Shown: positions 1-10,544, numbered from the stretch's first letter. The stretch is 64,000 nucleotides of DNA from Flavobacterium agrisoli (GCF_016522065.1 NZ_JAEHFV010000002.1:248001-312000); one strand, 5' to 3'. The notes: generated by a model from the letters alone, not told the origin. A program made the numbers and translations.

Positions 1-1277
1 TCGTTAAACAACGTATTTTTTGGCGTAAAATAGGGCAGTTGCCACAAGCAAACCTGAAATCCATCATCTTTTAAATCAGCCATCATTTTTGTAGGATCAT
101 CAAATCGGGATTTTGCAAACTCATAATTATTACGCCAATCTACATCAAACCAACCCGTATCAAAGTGAATTACATCAGTAGGAATTTTATATTTTCTTAG
201 ATTTTTTGCTACTTCACGACCTTCTTTTTCGGAGAAATAGGTAATACGACTCATCCAGAAACCAAATGACCAAAGCGGAGGCATGGCGGCTTTTCCGGTT
301 AAGTTTGTGTATTCATCCAAAATATCTTTTGGTTCCCCAATAAAAAAGAACAAATCGGCTTCGTCATCACCAATATATATTTCGTTGGCGCTGCCAAAAT
401 ATTTTCCAAAATCAACTGTAATTGGTGTTGAATGGTGCATGAAAACGCCATAACCGCGGCTACTCATATAAAACGGAATGGGTTTGTACATGGTTTCGTT
501 TTGGATACCATTGGCATCATCTGTCCATAAAACTACTTTTTGTCCACGTTTATTGAATTGAGTAAAAGACTCACCGCAACCAAATATTTTTTCATCAGGT
601 TCCAAACTAAAAGCGGCTCCCATACTTCGAGAATAATCACTGTTTCTTCGAACAAATGAAAAAGGCAAAGCTGGTGTATAAGTGTTTTTAAAATCAGTAT
701 TATGTAAGGTACTAGTCAATAATTTCCCTTTTTCATCATAAATTTTTACGTGCCACGGTTTGGTCAAAATTTCAACTTTTCCTTTTTTGCTGATAAATTG
801 ATAACCACCGTTAATTTTAGACGATTTCCATAATTCTGGATGATTTGGAGCCACACCATCAACCAACATCAATGATGTTGTCTGCGGGTGAAATTGAGGC
901 CCAGAAGTAGTTTTAATCCGGATGGTGCGATCTGAAATAAATTGAATTTCAAAAGGTAAAACGGGTGAAACTTCGTACTCTGTTAACGGAAACTCGTTAG
1001 CCGAAATAGTATCAGGTTTAACCAACATATTATTAAAGGCTTGTCTGGTTTGATAATTATAGCGTCGGTATTTTAATTTTCCTTTTCCGGTTTGCGTATC
1101 AAATTCAGTAAGTTCATCAGCAAAATAAAAAGTATTCAAATAATTTTCGAAATCTTTACTGACATCTATTGGAGCATTTAACACCTCAACGTTTTGAATT
1201 TGCGCCGTCCCCATACAAGAAAAAAACAGCGCTAATCCCAACGATACTAAAAGCCTGTTATGAGTTGGTTTTTTCAT
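1..1277 (-). CDS. GH31 glycosidase, probably alpha-xylosidase type (partial, 3' end outside window)
   Basis: About 425 N-terminal residues are visible, beginning at ATG 1277 with a Sec-type signal (MKKPTHNRLLVSLGLALFFS). An N-terminal beta-sandwich carries GCGESFTQFNKRGQ, then the start of the barrel: IPFYMSSRGYGVFMHH, PPLWSFGFWMSR and VIHFDTGWFD. The order SSRGYGVF / PPLWSFG / HFDxxW resembles YicI-like GH31 alpha-xylosidases more than maltases. The catalytic Asp residues lie beyond the window edge, so specificity is inferred. It is the last visible gene of the SusC/SusD operon, 35 bases after the GH2 gene. Expected role: removing alpha-linked xylose (or glucose) from imported oligosaccharides in the periplasm. 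Confidence 0.85.
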   Translation of the reverse strand, partial: MKKPTHNRLLVSLGLALFFSCMGTAQIQNVEVLNAPIDVSKDFENYLNTFYFADELTEFDTQTGKGKLKYRRYNYQTRQAFNNMLVKPDTISANEFPLTEYEVSPVLPFEIQFISDRTIRIKTTSGPQFHPQTTSLMLVDGVAPNHPELWKSSKINGGYQFISKKGKVEILTKPWHVKIYDEKGKLLTSTLHNTDFKNTYTPALPFSFVRRNSDYSRSMGAAFSLEPDEKIFGCGESFTQFNKRGQKVVLWTDDANGIQNETMYKPIPFYMSSRGYGVFMHHSTPITVDFGKYFGSANEIYIGDDEADLFFFIGEPKDILDEYTNLTGKAAMPPLWSFGFWMSRITYFSEKEGREVAKNLRKYKIPTDVIHFDTGWFDVDWRNNYEFAKSRFDDPTKMMADLKDDGFQVCLWQLPYFTPKNTLFN

Positions 1278-1312
1278 TGGTTTAGTAAATTATAGTTTTT
1301 TGAGTTTTTTAA

Positions 1313-3814
1313 TTATTTAGTTGTAATTACAATGGTTTTAGGTTGTAATCCATTTGCTTTTGCTGTAACTTCAATTCGCCCTGATTCTTTTTCAGACTGT
1401 ACAATAACTAAACATTTTCCAGCCATTGCCGTATGTTTGTTTCCTTTGAAAGATTCATGACTTACCGGATTTCCACTTCCTACGCCTACGATTTTACCTT
1501 TTCCTTTAACCGAAAAATGAATTTCATTTTTGGCTGTGGGAACTAAAATTCCTTTGGCGTCTAAAACATCAACTGTTATAAAAGACAAATCTTTTCCATC
1601 TGCGATAATTTCATTTCTATCAGCTGATACATTCAATTTACTTGGGTTTCCGGCGGTTTGAATTTCTTTTTCTAAAACCACTTTCCCGTCTTTTCGAGAA
1701 ACCGCTTTTAAGGTTCCCGGCTGAAACGGAATTCGCCACATTACATGTAAATCGTCTCCTTTTTTACTTCTTTTTCCAACAGACTTTCCATTCAGAAATA
1801 ATTCCACTTCATCGGCATGATTGTAATATGCCCAAACATCAACCGTTTGTCCCACTTTCCAGTTCCAATGCGGAAAAATGTGTAAAACATCTTTGTTTGT
1901 CCACTCACTTTGGTACATGTAATAGACATCTTTTGGAAAACCGGCCAAATCTACAATTCCGAAATACGAACTGATTGATGGCCATTCGTAAGGCGTTGGT
2001 TCTCCTATGTAATCAAAACCGGTCCAAACGAACATACCCGAAAGGAAATCGTGTTTTTTGATGATTTTCCAGGTTGCCTCGTGTGTTGAACCCCAAGGTG
2101 CTTGTACCTGATCGTAAGCTGACACAGTGTTCCCAGGATTTCCTCCTGTAAATTTCAAATCCCAACGTACCGGCCATTTTTTTATCGTATCTGAAACGGA
2201 ATCATAATAACCACGAGTAGCCAAGGCAGATGTTGTTTCGGTTGCAATAAAAGGTGTAGTCGGAAAGTTTTTTTGATGAAAAGCATACGTTTGATGTGCA
2301 TAATTGTACCCTATCAAATCTAAAGCTCCCGAAGCAGCAATGGCATTGAAATAGGTTTTTGCCTTATCAAATTGCAATGTCACTTCATCAATATTCATAT
2401 TTACTGGTGGGTTCATTGCTACCGTTACCGGCCTTGTAGGGTCTTGCTGTTTGACTAAATCAATTAAATTTTTAGCAATTAAAACACCTGTTTCATTCCA
2501 TTGTTCGGGAATTTCGTTCCCAACACTCCAAATAAAAACACTAGGATGGTTTCGGTCTCTTTTAATTTGATCAAATAAATCGCGCTCAAACCATTCGTCC
2601 CAAACCGAGGCGTAATCATATTTCGTTTTGGGTGTTCGCCACATATCAAAAGCCTCATCCATGACGATGAAACCCATTTTATCGCATAAATCTAACAGTT
2701 CTGGAGCAGGCGGATTATGAGCTGTTCGAATTCCGTTCACACCCATTTCTTTCATAATTTGTAACTGACGCTCTATGGCTCGTGTATTAACTGCCGAACC
2801 CAAAGGTCCTAAGTCGTGATGCAAGCAAACTCCTTTGATTTTAATCTGTTTATTGTTTAGGATAAATCCTTTTTCTAAATCAAATCTAAAATCACGGATT
2901 CCGAAATTCGTTTTATAGGAATCAATAACTTTCTCATTTACAAAAACCTCTGTAACTGCTGTATAGAGTTCTGGCTTTTCTACCGACCATAAAGCCGGAT
3001 TTTGAATTTCAAAATCTTGTTCTATAAAAAGACTATTCGTTTCGGTAACAACAACCTCTTGTTGAGCCGTTTCTATTTTTTCATCTTCTTTGTAAATTGT
3101 AGTAGAAACTGTTATTTTTTTAGCCTCTTTATTTTGATTTCTAATCGTCGTTTCTATATGAACTTTCGCTTTTTCACTACTAACTTGTGATGTCGTAATA
3201 TGTGTTCCGTTCTCTGCAACATGAACCTTATCCGTAATTTGAAGCCACACATTTCGGTAAATTCCAGAACCCGAATACCAACGCGAATTGGGTTGTTTTG
3301 AATTGTCAACTTTTACCAAAATTTCGTTGTTTGTTTCACCAAAATTTAAGTAAGGAGACAAATCGTACTGAAATCCGATATATCCATTAGGTCGTTTTCC
3401 TATATAATGACCGTTTATCCAAACCTCGCTATTACAGTACACTCCATCAAAAATGACAGAAACGATTTTGTTTCGATCGCTTTCTTTTATTTTGAATGTT
3501 TTTTTATACCACCCCAAACCGCCGTTTAAAGCTCCTCCTCCGTAACCCGCCGGACTTTTTTCATCAAATTTTCCTTCGATGCTCCAATCATGAGGTAAGT
3601 CTAAATTTTTCCAAACCGTGGTTTTTCCTATAGTATCTTTATCATTTATACTATCGTTTAAATGAAAACTCCATTCTTCATTAAATGAAATCTTACGGTT
3701 ATCAAATTGATCTTGCTTTTTGTTTTTACATGAAAATAAAGTTAAAGCAAAAATACAAGTGCCTAGTAACCATGACTGCTGAAGAGATACAATTTTAAAG
3801 AATTTGAGTTTCAT
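1313..3814 (-). CDS. GH2 family glycosidase lipoprotein, beta-galactosidase-like
   Basis: The 833 residues form a retaining GH2 glycosidase. Residues 1-29 are a lipoprotein signal ending in FSC, so it is lipid-anchored. Next come the sugar-binding jelly-roll (LPHDWSIEG, GWYKKTF), an Ig-like domain, and the barrel with HHDLGPLG and IRTAHNPP. The acid/base Glu is about residue 434 (WSVGNEIPE) and the nucleophile Glu about 526 (FIATETTS). The C-terminus has the extra Ig-like modules common in Bacteroidota GH2 enzymes. Beta-galactosidase is the most likely activity, but GH2 also includes glucuronidases and mannosidases. In this operon it probably trims side-chain galactose before or after the GH31 enzyme acts. 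Confidence 0.88.
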   Translation of the reverse strand: MKLKFFKIVSLQQSWLLGTCIFALTLFSCKNKKQDQFDNRKISFNEEWSFHLNDSINDKDTIGKTTVWKNLDLPHDWSIEGKFDEKSPAGYGGGALNGGLGWYKKTFKIKESDRNKIVSVIFDGVYCNSEVWINGHYIGKRPNGYIGFQYDLSPYLNFGETNNEILVKVDNSKQPNSRWYSGSGIYRNVWLQITDKVHVAENGTHITTSQVSSEKAKVHIETTIRNQNKEAKKITVSTTIYKEDEKIETAQQEVVVTETNSLFIEQDFEIQNPALWSVEKPELYTAVTEVFVNEKVIDSYKTNFGIRDFRFDLEKGFILNNKQIKIKGVCLHHDLGPLGSAVNTRAIERQLQIMKEMGVNGIRTAHNPPAPELLDLCDKMGFIVMDEAFDMWRTPKTKYDYASVWDEWFERDLFDQIKRDRNHPSVFIWSVGNEIPEQWNETGVLIAKNLIDLVKQQDPTRPVTVAMNPPVNMNIDEVTLQFDKAKTYFNAIAASGALDLIGYNYAHQTYAFHQKNFPTTPFIATETTSALATRGYYDSVSDTIKKWPVRWDLKFTGGNPGNTVSAYDQVQAPWGSTHEATWKIIKKHDFLSGMFVWTGFDYIGEPTPYEWPSISSYFGIVDLAGFPKDVYYMYQSEWTNKDVLHIFPHWNWKVGQTVDVWAYYNHADEVELFLNGKSVGKRSKKGDDLHVMWRIPFQPGTLKAVSRKDGKVVLEKEIQTAGNPSKLNVSADRNEIIADGKDLSFITVDVLDAKGILVPTAKNEIHFSVKGKGKIVGVGSGNPVSHESFKGNKHTAMAGKCLVIVQSEKESGRIEVTAKANGLQPKTIVITTK

Positions 3815-3900
3815 ACTATTAATTTATAATTAAACCAACCGGCAAAATTGTTTCGCCGGCGGTTAAATATAAGTCTTAAATTAAAATAAAAGTCCTTTTA

Positions 3901-5310
3901 TTAGTTGCTCAAAACAAAATGAAAAACCATGTATTCACTCTTAGCCGGATCGCGTTTTCCAAACCAAATATCTGTAACTACATTTCCTGTTTTAGCCGTT
4001 TTTATAATTTTCCATTGATTATTCTCTGTAGTTGAAACTGTTGCCCAAGAACTACCAATTGGAAATGTTGGCGTAATACCTGTAAATGTGATTACATTAG
4101 TTCCATCTGTACTTGTAGTAAAAGTTCCTGAAGCTGTTTTTCCGGTGCTGTCTACAGTGGTTACAGTTCCATTTTCGGAAAAGCTAATTTTATTATTAAC
4201 AACAGTAGCCTGATCTGCGGCAACATACCCTGTCCATCCAGCTGCTTCGTAATCTGCAACCGAATTCCAATTATTTAAAAATGCACCTTCTAAATCGGTC
4301 CAGTTAAAAGGAGTGTCTTTACTTAAATGCCATGTTTTTGTGCTAGTCGTGGTAGTTGATAATAAATCACCAACACTTCCTCCATCTAAATCAATTTCTG
4401 GATTTGGATCTGGTGTATCTGATGGTACCCAATTATCACTGTAATCTTTAGAAATGAAATTATAAACAAGAAGGGCTGGAGTTTCGCATTTATCTCTTAC
4501 TACTCCAATTTGCATCGTATTTTCGGTTAATGATAATATTTTAAGATTTGTTGACCAATTACTTGCACAACCATCTTTACCAGCATCGTGCAAAATTGTC
4601 GCTCCAGTAAGTGTTATTGTTTTATTTGTTGTATCTAAAAAATAAGTACCTGATTCTTTTTTTCCTAACATCTTATGATCGGTGGTTATCAAAGCACCTC
4701 CAGATAGACTAAAAGTCATGCTTCCATAATCGCCTTGTGGCATAAGCCATTCATTGCCTTTCCACTCGGGACTCCAATTCCAACAATCCGTACCATAACA
4801 ACCATTATCTCCTCCTTCAAGCCAACCATTATCCATTCCATAAAAGAATTGTGGTCCGGCAAAGAATTTTGAAACTCCTTCTGCATTTAAATCTAGATAC
4901 CATATTTTAGATTTGCCAACTCCTCCGGATAGCGCTGTCCAAAGTGGATCATCTACATAACTTAAATTATCTTGTGCAACCGTAATGGTCACGGGATCTA
5001 ATTCTACAAGTCCGCCACCCGTTACCGCTGTGATTTTGATAGTGTAATTTCCTTTAAAAGCATATTGTACTTTTACTTCTGCCTTATCTGATTTTCCGGT
5101 TCCATAATCCCAATTTAAAATCACTCCGGGTGTCGTATTTTTCAAAATCACGGTATTACCTCCCGGATCTGCAGCTAAATCCTGAGTGATTTCATAATGT
5201 ATATCCGATTTATCTGTCACACCATCCAAAGAGTAAGTGTCTGGAGCACATGAAGACACCAGCAGTGCGAGTACCCAACATGTTGTAAGTATTAATTTTA
5301 TCTTTTTCAT
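3901..5310 (-). CDS. PKD-domain surface glycan-binding lipoprotein (SGBP-like)
   Basis: 469 residues. A lipobox (VSSC, Cys21) predicts lipid anchoring, probably at the cell surface. Residues about 30-115 form a PKD/Ig-like domain (ILNWDYGTGKSDKAEVKVQYAF, GNYTIKITA). Two later segments begin alike (SKIWYLDLNAEG near 135 and TKTWHLSKDTPF near 325), suggesting two related carbohydrate-binding modules. No catalytic motif is visible. It lies 20 bases downstream of susD, the usual place for a non-SusD surface glycan-binding protein, so the role is inferred mainly from position and architecture. Confidence 0.72.
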   Translation of the reverse strand: MKKIKLILTTCWVLALLVSSCAPDTYSLDGVTDKSDIHYEITQDLAADPGGNTVILKNTTPGVILNWDYGTGKSDKAEVKVQYAFKGNYTIKITAVTGGGLVELDPVTITVAQDNLSYVDDPLWTALSGGVGKSKIWYLDLNAEGVSKFFAGPQFFYGMDNGWLEGGDNGCYGTDCWNWSPEWKGNEWLMPQGDYGSMTFSLSGGALITTDHKMLGKKESGTYFLDTTNKTITLTGATILHDAGKDGCASNWSTNLKILSLTENTMQIGVVRDKCETPALLVYNFISKDYSDNWVPSDTPDPNPEIDLDGGSVGDLLSTTTTSTKTWHLSKDTPFNWTDLEGAFLNNWNSVADYEAAGWTGYVAADQATVVNNKISFSENGTVTTVDSTGKTASGTFTTSTDGTNVITFTGITPTFPIGSSWATVSTTENNQWKIIKTAKTGNVVTDIWFGKRDPAKSEYMVFHFVLSN

Positions 5311-5330
5311 TGCTTTGTTTTTTAGTTAAG

Positions 5331-6905
5331 TTACCAACCCGCATTTTGTTTTATAACTCCATTTGACAATGTGATTTGCGTATTTGGAATCTGAATCAAT
5401 CCATTAGTTTTTTGGACATTAGCAGCCGTTATAGTTTTTGTTGCTGGAGTTCCCCCGTTTAATAAGGTTGTTGTTTCTGCTATTGTAGAGGACGCTTTTG
5501 TAATTCCTTGACGCAATAAATCATAATATCTGATACCTTCTAACGCAAACTCTAAATGTCTTTCATTCATGATATTGTCCATATTCACAGGCAATGAAGT
5601 AAATGCTGACTTATAAGCTCTTTGTCTTACTTGATCAAAATAAGCCTGCGCACTTCCGCTACCCAATTCGGCTGCCATTAGTAAAACATCTGCATATCTT
5701 ATTACTACATAATCTTGGTACTGACTTATATCCCAAAACTGACTTCCCATGTTTAAAGGCATATCAACTCCATTTTCATCAACCATTGGTGCGTATTTTT
5801 TATTATAATAACCAGTGTATTCTCTTTGATTATTTATTTTATCAAAAGCGATGTTTTCTTCGTTAATCCCTATTATTGTTGATAGACGTCTGGTATCATT
5901 ATCTGAATAAGCATCGTATAATTTAGAATTTACAGTAACACCCCACCCGCGGCCGTACGGATATGACGAATATTCTCTCATACCAAACATTAACAACCAA
6001 TGGTTTCCATCTGTATTCCCATTATAATCACTGGTATAAGTATATTTTATTGAGAATACGATTTCTTTATTATCCTCTCCTGCGTAATCATCTACTGATG
6101 CTGCTGGCCAAAGTGTTGCGAAATCATCTAACAATCCATGTCCACTTGAAGCAATAACATCTTCTAAATGGGTTAAGGCTTGAGCTTTGGTAACCACTCC
6201 TGCTAAATCCGATTTTCCGTAATATCCGGTGTAATACAAATAGACTCTTCCTAATAAAGATTTTGCCGCCCATTTGGTAATTCTTCCGCTCTCGACAGAA
6301 TTGTAGGCTGCGGTAGGCAAATTATTGGCTGCAAAAACCAAATCTTCAGCAATAACTTTGTACACTTCTTCTGGAGTTGCTTGAGGTACATTTTCAGTAG
6401 TTGGAACTGTTACTAAAGGAATATTTCCCCATAAACGAACCATTTCGAAATAAAGATAAGCTCTGATGAATCGGGTTTCAGACTCGTAAGTATTTCTTAA
6501 AGTTGTATTACCACCCCATTCTATTTGATCCATTTTTGACAAAAAAACATTACAACGGTACAGTGCTTTATAATACGCAATCCAGTTGGTATTCAGCATA
6601 TCTACATCCGCAGGAGAACGTGTAATATCAAACTCATCAATAGCTGCATAATTGTACCCATCAGAATTACCTGTTCCTCCAAAACAATCATCAGACATTA
6701 TTTCGGTAATTACCGGAACTCCCATTCCGGAAGCTCCTGTTGCGACCTGCATCCCATCATAGCATCCTACTAGGGCAGCATAAGCATCGTCTGTGTTTTT
6801 ATAAAAATTTGTATCTGTAAGTTGTGTCAAAGGTTCTGTTTCTAAACTACATGAGCCCAAAGTCAATAAACTCAAACAGAAAATATATAAATATGTCTTT
6901 TTCAT
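5331..6905 (-). CDS. susD: SusD/RagB-family outer-membrane nutrient-binding lipoprotein
   Basis: 524 residues, lipoprotein signal with Cys19 (TLGSC). Typical RagB/SusD features: LTDTNFYKNTDDAYAALVGCYDG near the N-terminus, the helical TPR-like core (RAYLYFEMVRLWGNIPLVT, KSLLGRVYLYYTGYY), and the C-terminal VVIRYADVLLMAAE and NERHLEFALEGIRYYDLLR. It is the lid that captures glycan and passes it to the SusC channel encoded 11 bases upstream. Length is normal for the family. The ligand cannot be read from sequence. Confidence 0.95.
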   Translation of the reverse strand: MKKTYLYIFCLSLLTLGSCSLETEPLTQLTDTNFYKNTDDAYAALVGCYDGMQVATGASGMGVPVITEIMSDDCFGGTGNSDGYNYAAIDEFDITRSPADVDMLNTNWIAYYKALYRCNVFLSKMDQIEWGGNTTLRNTYESETRFIRAYLYFEMVRLWGNIPLVTVPTTENVPQATPEEVYKVIAEDLVFAANNLPTAAYNSVESGRITKWAAKSLLGRVYLYYTGYYGKSDLAGVVTKAQALTHLEDVIASSGHGLLDDFATLWPAASVDDYAGEDNKEIVFSIKYTYTSDYNGNTDGNHWLLMFGMREYSSYPYGRGWGVTVNSKLYDAYSDNDTRRLSTIIGINEENIAFDKINNQREYTGYYNKKYAPMVDENGVDMPLNMGSQFWDISQYQDYVVIRYADVLLMAAELGSGSAQAYFDQVRQRAYKSAFTSLPVNMDNIMNERHLEFALEGIRYYDLLRQGITKASSTIAETTTLLNGGTPATKTITAANVQKTNGLIQIPNTQITLSNGVIKQNAGW

Positions 6906-6916
6906 TTTTTTATGTA

Positions 6917-9900
6917 TTAAAGTTTAACGTTTAGACCCAACATAAAAGTTCTTGGTCTTGGGTAATAACCTACATCAACTCCTGATGAAAATCTTTGATC
7001 ATTGTTAGAAGAACCAAATCCAATTTCTGGATCCATCCCGTCATATTTTGTAAACGTATACAAATTCAAAATCGAGAAATAAAGTCGAAACTGACTAGCA
7101 AAGAATGGTTTTGACTGCTTCATTTTGGCAAAATCATACCCTAGGGTTACCGTATTAATTCTTAAAAAGTCTCCGTCTTGAATATATAAATCTGAAAATT
7201 GTGTGAAGTTTCTATTGTCTTCGGTAACTCTTGGCATTGTGTTAGATGAACCTTCTCCGTGCCAACGACTTAATATGGCCGAAGTATAATTGCCATATGC
7301 TCCCGACTGATTTCTATACGATTGTACGATTTGATTTCCTGCAACACCATTTGTATTGATGAAAAAATCAAAAGCTTTATAACTAGCTGTGAACGAAAAT
7401 CCGTAAGTAAAGTCTGGATTTGGATCTCCGATTTTTGTTTTATCCTGAGCATCAATTTTATCATCGCCGTTGGTATTCACATAAATCAAATCACCGGGAG
7501 CCGCATTTGGTTGTAAAACCACTCCAGAAGGAGACGTATAATTGTTAATTTGTTCTTGATTTTGAAAAACGCCTCCGGTTTTATATCCCCAAAAATACCC
7601 TAACGGATACCCATTTTGTGCTCTGTAAAACTCTCCTGCATTATCATAAAGCTCATTACTCAACCCATGAATAATGCCATCAGCATTCGGAATTTCACCT
7701 ACTGTATTTTTATTGTAAGCACCATTAGCGCTAATAGTATAGTTAAAATCACCAACTTTATTTTGGTAACTCAAAGCTAACTCAACCCCTTGGTTCACCA
7801 CATCTCCCCCATTAATAAATGGCGCATCTGCTCCTGCTGTGGCTAAAATTGGAGCTAAAATCAACCAATCTTTATTGGTTTTTTTATACCAATCAAAATT
7901 CACACTAAGTGCATTGTTAAAAAATCTGGCATCTAACCCAAGGTCTATTTGCTCTGAAGTTTCCCATTTCAAATCAGGATTGGCAATATTTTGCGGGTAA
8001 GCTCCTGGAGTAAGGACTCCTTCTTCATTTCCAAAACTATAATTGGTAGTATTTGACTTTATTAAAGATAAAAATTGAAATGAACGAATACTTTGATTTC
8101 CTACTTGCCCCCAACTTCCTCTTAATTTAAGAAAGCTGATTCCTTTTGAATCTTTTAAAAAATCTTCGTTAGATAGTACCCAACCCGCAGAAACTGAAGG
8201 AAAATATCCCCATTGATTTCCTTCGGCAAATTTTGAAGATCCGTCTGCTCTAAAAGTGGCATTTAATAAATACTTTTCTTTGTAATTGTAATTTAACCTT
8301 CCAAAATAAGACATCAATCTGTTTTCAAACCTATCTCCACTAACAGACATTCTTGCACCATCTTTATTGGTAGTATTATCAAGCCAAGCATGCTCTAAAT
8401 CGTTAAAAACAGAATCAGCATTTGCAGCTTCAATTGACGTTGAATCATATTTAATGAATGTAGAACCAACCATGGTTTCAAAACGATGATTTTCACCTAC
8501 ATTAAATTTATAAGTCAGCAAATTATCCCAGTTGATGCTTTTACTTTTAAACATATTCTGATTAACTCTGTCAAAAGCATTGTTCGCATAAATAGACAAA
8601 CGGTAAACAGGAGAATACGAATGTCCTTCGCTTACATTGTAATCTAAACCTAAAGTGGTTCTAAAAGTTAGATTGGTCAATGGCTGAATTTGCAAATAAA
8701 CATTCCCTAATAATTTTTGATTATTACTTTCATTTTGGTTATTGTAAACCATTAAAGCATAAGGATTTGACATTCCCGATAACCAAGGAACCGTATCATT
8801 AGAACTGTCATAATAGTTTCCATCAGCATCATACATAGGTAATAATGGTGTTACCTGAAAAGCACTTCTCAATGAGTTGTTGTATTGGTTACCAACCCCA
8901 ATACCGTTTCTATCGATATACGCAAAACTTAAATTTTCACCAATAGTCAATACATCTTTATAAAGTTTGTGCTCAGAATTAATTCTGAAATTATAACGCT
9001 CATAATTCGATAAATCTTTCCCTCCTACAATTCCTTCTTGACCTAAATAAGATAATGAAGTTGAATAAACCGAAGCTTCCGAAGCTCCAGATGCGCCAAA
9101 TGAGAAATTTTTGGTAGCCGCATTATCTTCTAACATTTGATCCATCCAGTTTGTACCCGAACCCATTGCAGCAATTTCATTGTTTGTAAAATAAGGATTC
9201 TTACCTGAGTTTAAAGCCGCTTCATTTAAAATAATACCGTATTCTTTAGCATCCAATAAATCCACTTTTCGAGCTACAGATTGTATACCGTAATACTGAT
9301 CAAAAGTTATTTGTCCCGGTGATCCTCGTTTACCTTTTTTAGTAGTCACCAAAACAACTCCATTAGAAGCCTGAGAACCATAAATGGCTGCTGAAGCCGC
9401 ATCTTTTAAAACTGAAATAGATTCAATATCCGAGTTATTCAAATAAGAAATATCTCCCGTAAGAATTCCATCAACCACATAAAGCGGCGTACTTCCTGCA
9501 GTTGAACCAACTCCTCTAATAACTACATTTAAATTTTCACCTGGTTGCCCAGAGGTAGATGTAATTTGTATACCCGCTGCTTGTCCTTGTAAACCTTGAA
9601 GCGCGTTGACAGTATTGGTTTTAGTCAAATTTTCACCACTAACTTGAACCACAGCATTGGTAACTGTATTTTTCTTTTGTGTCCCATACCCAATCACGAC
9701 AATTTCCTGCAATTGAGCCGCCTCTTCTTGTAATGAAACCGAAATGTTTTTTTGAGTTCCGACTGTTATAGCCTGTGTTTTAAAGCCCATAAAACTCACT
9801 TTTACCACATCGCCTTGTTTGGCTTGTATGGTAAATTTTCCATCAAAATCGGTAACGGTACTCGCATTCGAACCTTCCACTAAAATAGAAGCGCCCGGAA

Positions 9901-10048
9901 CAGCCATACCATCTGTTGCCGAAGTAACTGTACCGCTGAGTTCCTGCCTCTTCTCCTGAGCAAACCCGAATTGCAGCCACATCGTACTTAACAAAACAAC
10001 CACAATAAATTGCCATTTCGCAGTTGTTAAACACGTTTTACTTTTCAT
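6917..10048 (-). CDS. susC: SusC/RagA-family TonB-dependent transporter
   Basis: 1043 residues. Signal peptide ends near GFAQ. A carboxypeptidase-D-like N-terminal domain (LSGTVTSATDGMAVPGASILVEG) precedes the plug, with the SusC signature VIGYGTQKKNTVTNAV, the plug motif YVVDGILTGDISYLNNSDIESI and KDAASAAIYGSQASNGVVLVTTK. The rest is a 22-strand-type barrel ending in PRTFMLGLNVKL. No N-terminal STN domain is seen, so direct anti-sigma signalling is unlikely; this fits control by the divergent regulator instead. First gene of the operon susC-susD-SGBP-GH2-GH31. It imports oligosaccharide across the outer membrane. Confidence 0.96.
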   Translation of the reverse strand: MKSKTCLTTAKWQFIVVVLLSTMWLQFGFAQEKRQELSGTVTSATDGMAVPGASILVEGSNASTVTDFDGKFTIQAKQGDVVKVSFMGFKTQAITVGTQKNISVSLQEEAAQLQEIVVIGYGTQKKNTVTNAVVQVSGENLTKTNTVNALQGLQGQAAGIQITSTSGQPGENLNVVIRGVGSTAGSTPLYVVDGILTGDISYLNNSDIESISVLKDAASAAIYGSQASNGVVLVTTKKGKRGSPGQITFDQYYGIQSVARKVDLLDAKEYGIILNEAALNSGKNPYFTNNEIAAMGSGTNWMDQMLEDNAATKNFSFGASGASEASVYSTSLSYLGQEGIVGGKDLSNYERYNFRINSEHKLYKDVLTIGENLSFAYIDRNGIGVGNQYNNSLRSAFQVTPLLPMYDADGNYYDSSNDTVPWLSGMSNPYALMVYNNQNESNNQKLLGNVYLQIQPLTNLTFRTTLGLDYNVSEGHSYSPVYRLSIYANNAFDRVNQNMFKSKSINWDNLLTYKFNVGENHRFETMVGSTFIKYDSTSIEAANADSVFNDLEHAWLDNTTNKDGARMSVSGDRFENRLMSYFGRLNYNYKEKYLLNATFRADGSSKFAEGNQWGYFPSVSAGWVLSNEDFLKDSKGISFLKLRGSWGQVGNQSIRSFQFLSLIKSNTTNYSFGNEEGVLTPGAYPQNIANPDLKWETSEQIDLGLDARFFNNALSVNFDWYKKTNKDWLILAPILATAGADAPFINGGDVVNQGVELALSYQNKVGDFNYTISANGAYNKNTVGEIPNADGIIHGLSNELYDNAGEFYRAQNGYPLGYFWGYKTGGVFQNQEQINNYTSPSGVVLQPNAAPGDLIYVNTNGDDKIDAQDKTKIGDPNPDFTYGFSFTASYKAFDFFINTNGVAGNQIVQSYRNQSGAYGNYTSAILSRWHGEGSSNTMPRVTEDNRNFTQFSDLYIQDGDFLRINTVTLGYDFAKMKQSKPFFASQFRLYFSILNLYTFTKYDGMDPEIGFGSSNNDQRFSSGVDVGYYPRPRTFMLGLNVKL

Positions 10049-10544
10049 AAAATTTTAATTATTTGGTTAATTATTGTTAATGCTAAAACTTTTCTGGTTA
10101 TTAAAAGGATAAAAGTTCTGTTTGTTTTACTGATTGAACTGTTACATTCATTTCGAACAAACACTCGTATATTATTTATGAATTCCGTTTTAGCTATAAA
10201 TTTAAAAAACTGAATTACAGTAATTTATATGTTTTATTTTAAGAAAAAATTAATTCGAACAACTTAAAGTCAAAAAAACTTTAAGGATATAGTAATTATG
10301 ACTACAAGTTTACATTTTATTTTTTAATTTAGCAAAAAATTAGAAATTATTTTAAACATTACATTTTTTTAAAATCATTTTTTTGGCAATACTTTAATAT
10401 TTAAAAAGATTAAGACCGAAAAAGTTATTTTTTCTCAAAGAACAAAATGATTTTATAAGATTTTACATCAATTTTAACATTTTCTAACTTTTTTAAACAA
10501 ATAAAACCTTGAGTTGAAGTCTAATACGCATAATTCTATTTATT
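10049..10544. promoter_or_regulatory. Divergent intergenic region between susC and the Nudix regulator
   Basis: About 500 very AT-rich bases without a credible ORF, holding the promoters of two divergent genes. The clearest structure is a perfect 8-base inverted repeat at 10263-10285. I could not assign a full TAnnTTTG promoter for susC on the minus strand. On the plus strand a near match (TATTTTG at 10541-10547) runs into the regulator's first possible start codon. Confidence 0.6.
10263..10285. promoter_or_regulatory. Candidate operator: perfect inverted repeat CTTAAAGT-N7-ACTTTAAG
   Basis: Both 8-base arms match exactly, separated by seven bases, in the intergenic region shared by susC and the Nudix-type regulator. 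A dimeric winged-helix regulator such as NrtR/AraR would be expected to bind a symmetric site here. It lacks a following T-run and G+C-rich stem, so a terminator is unlikely. Assignment to this regulator is inference. Confidence 0.4.

Noticed and set aside
1642..3190. Plus-strand ORFs opposite the GH2 gene
   Set aside because: Antisense shadows of a full-length conserved enzyme.
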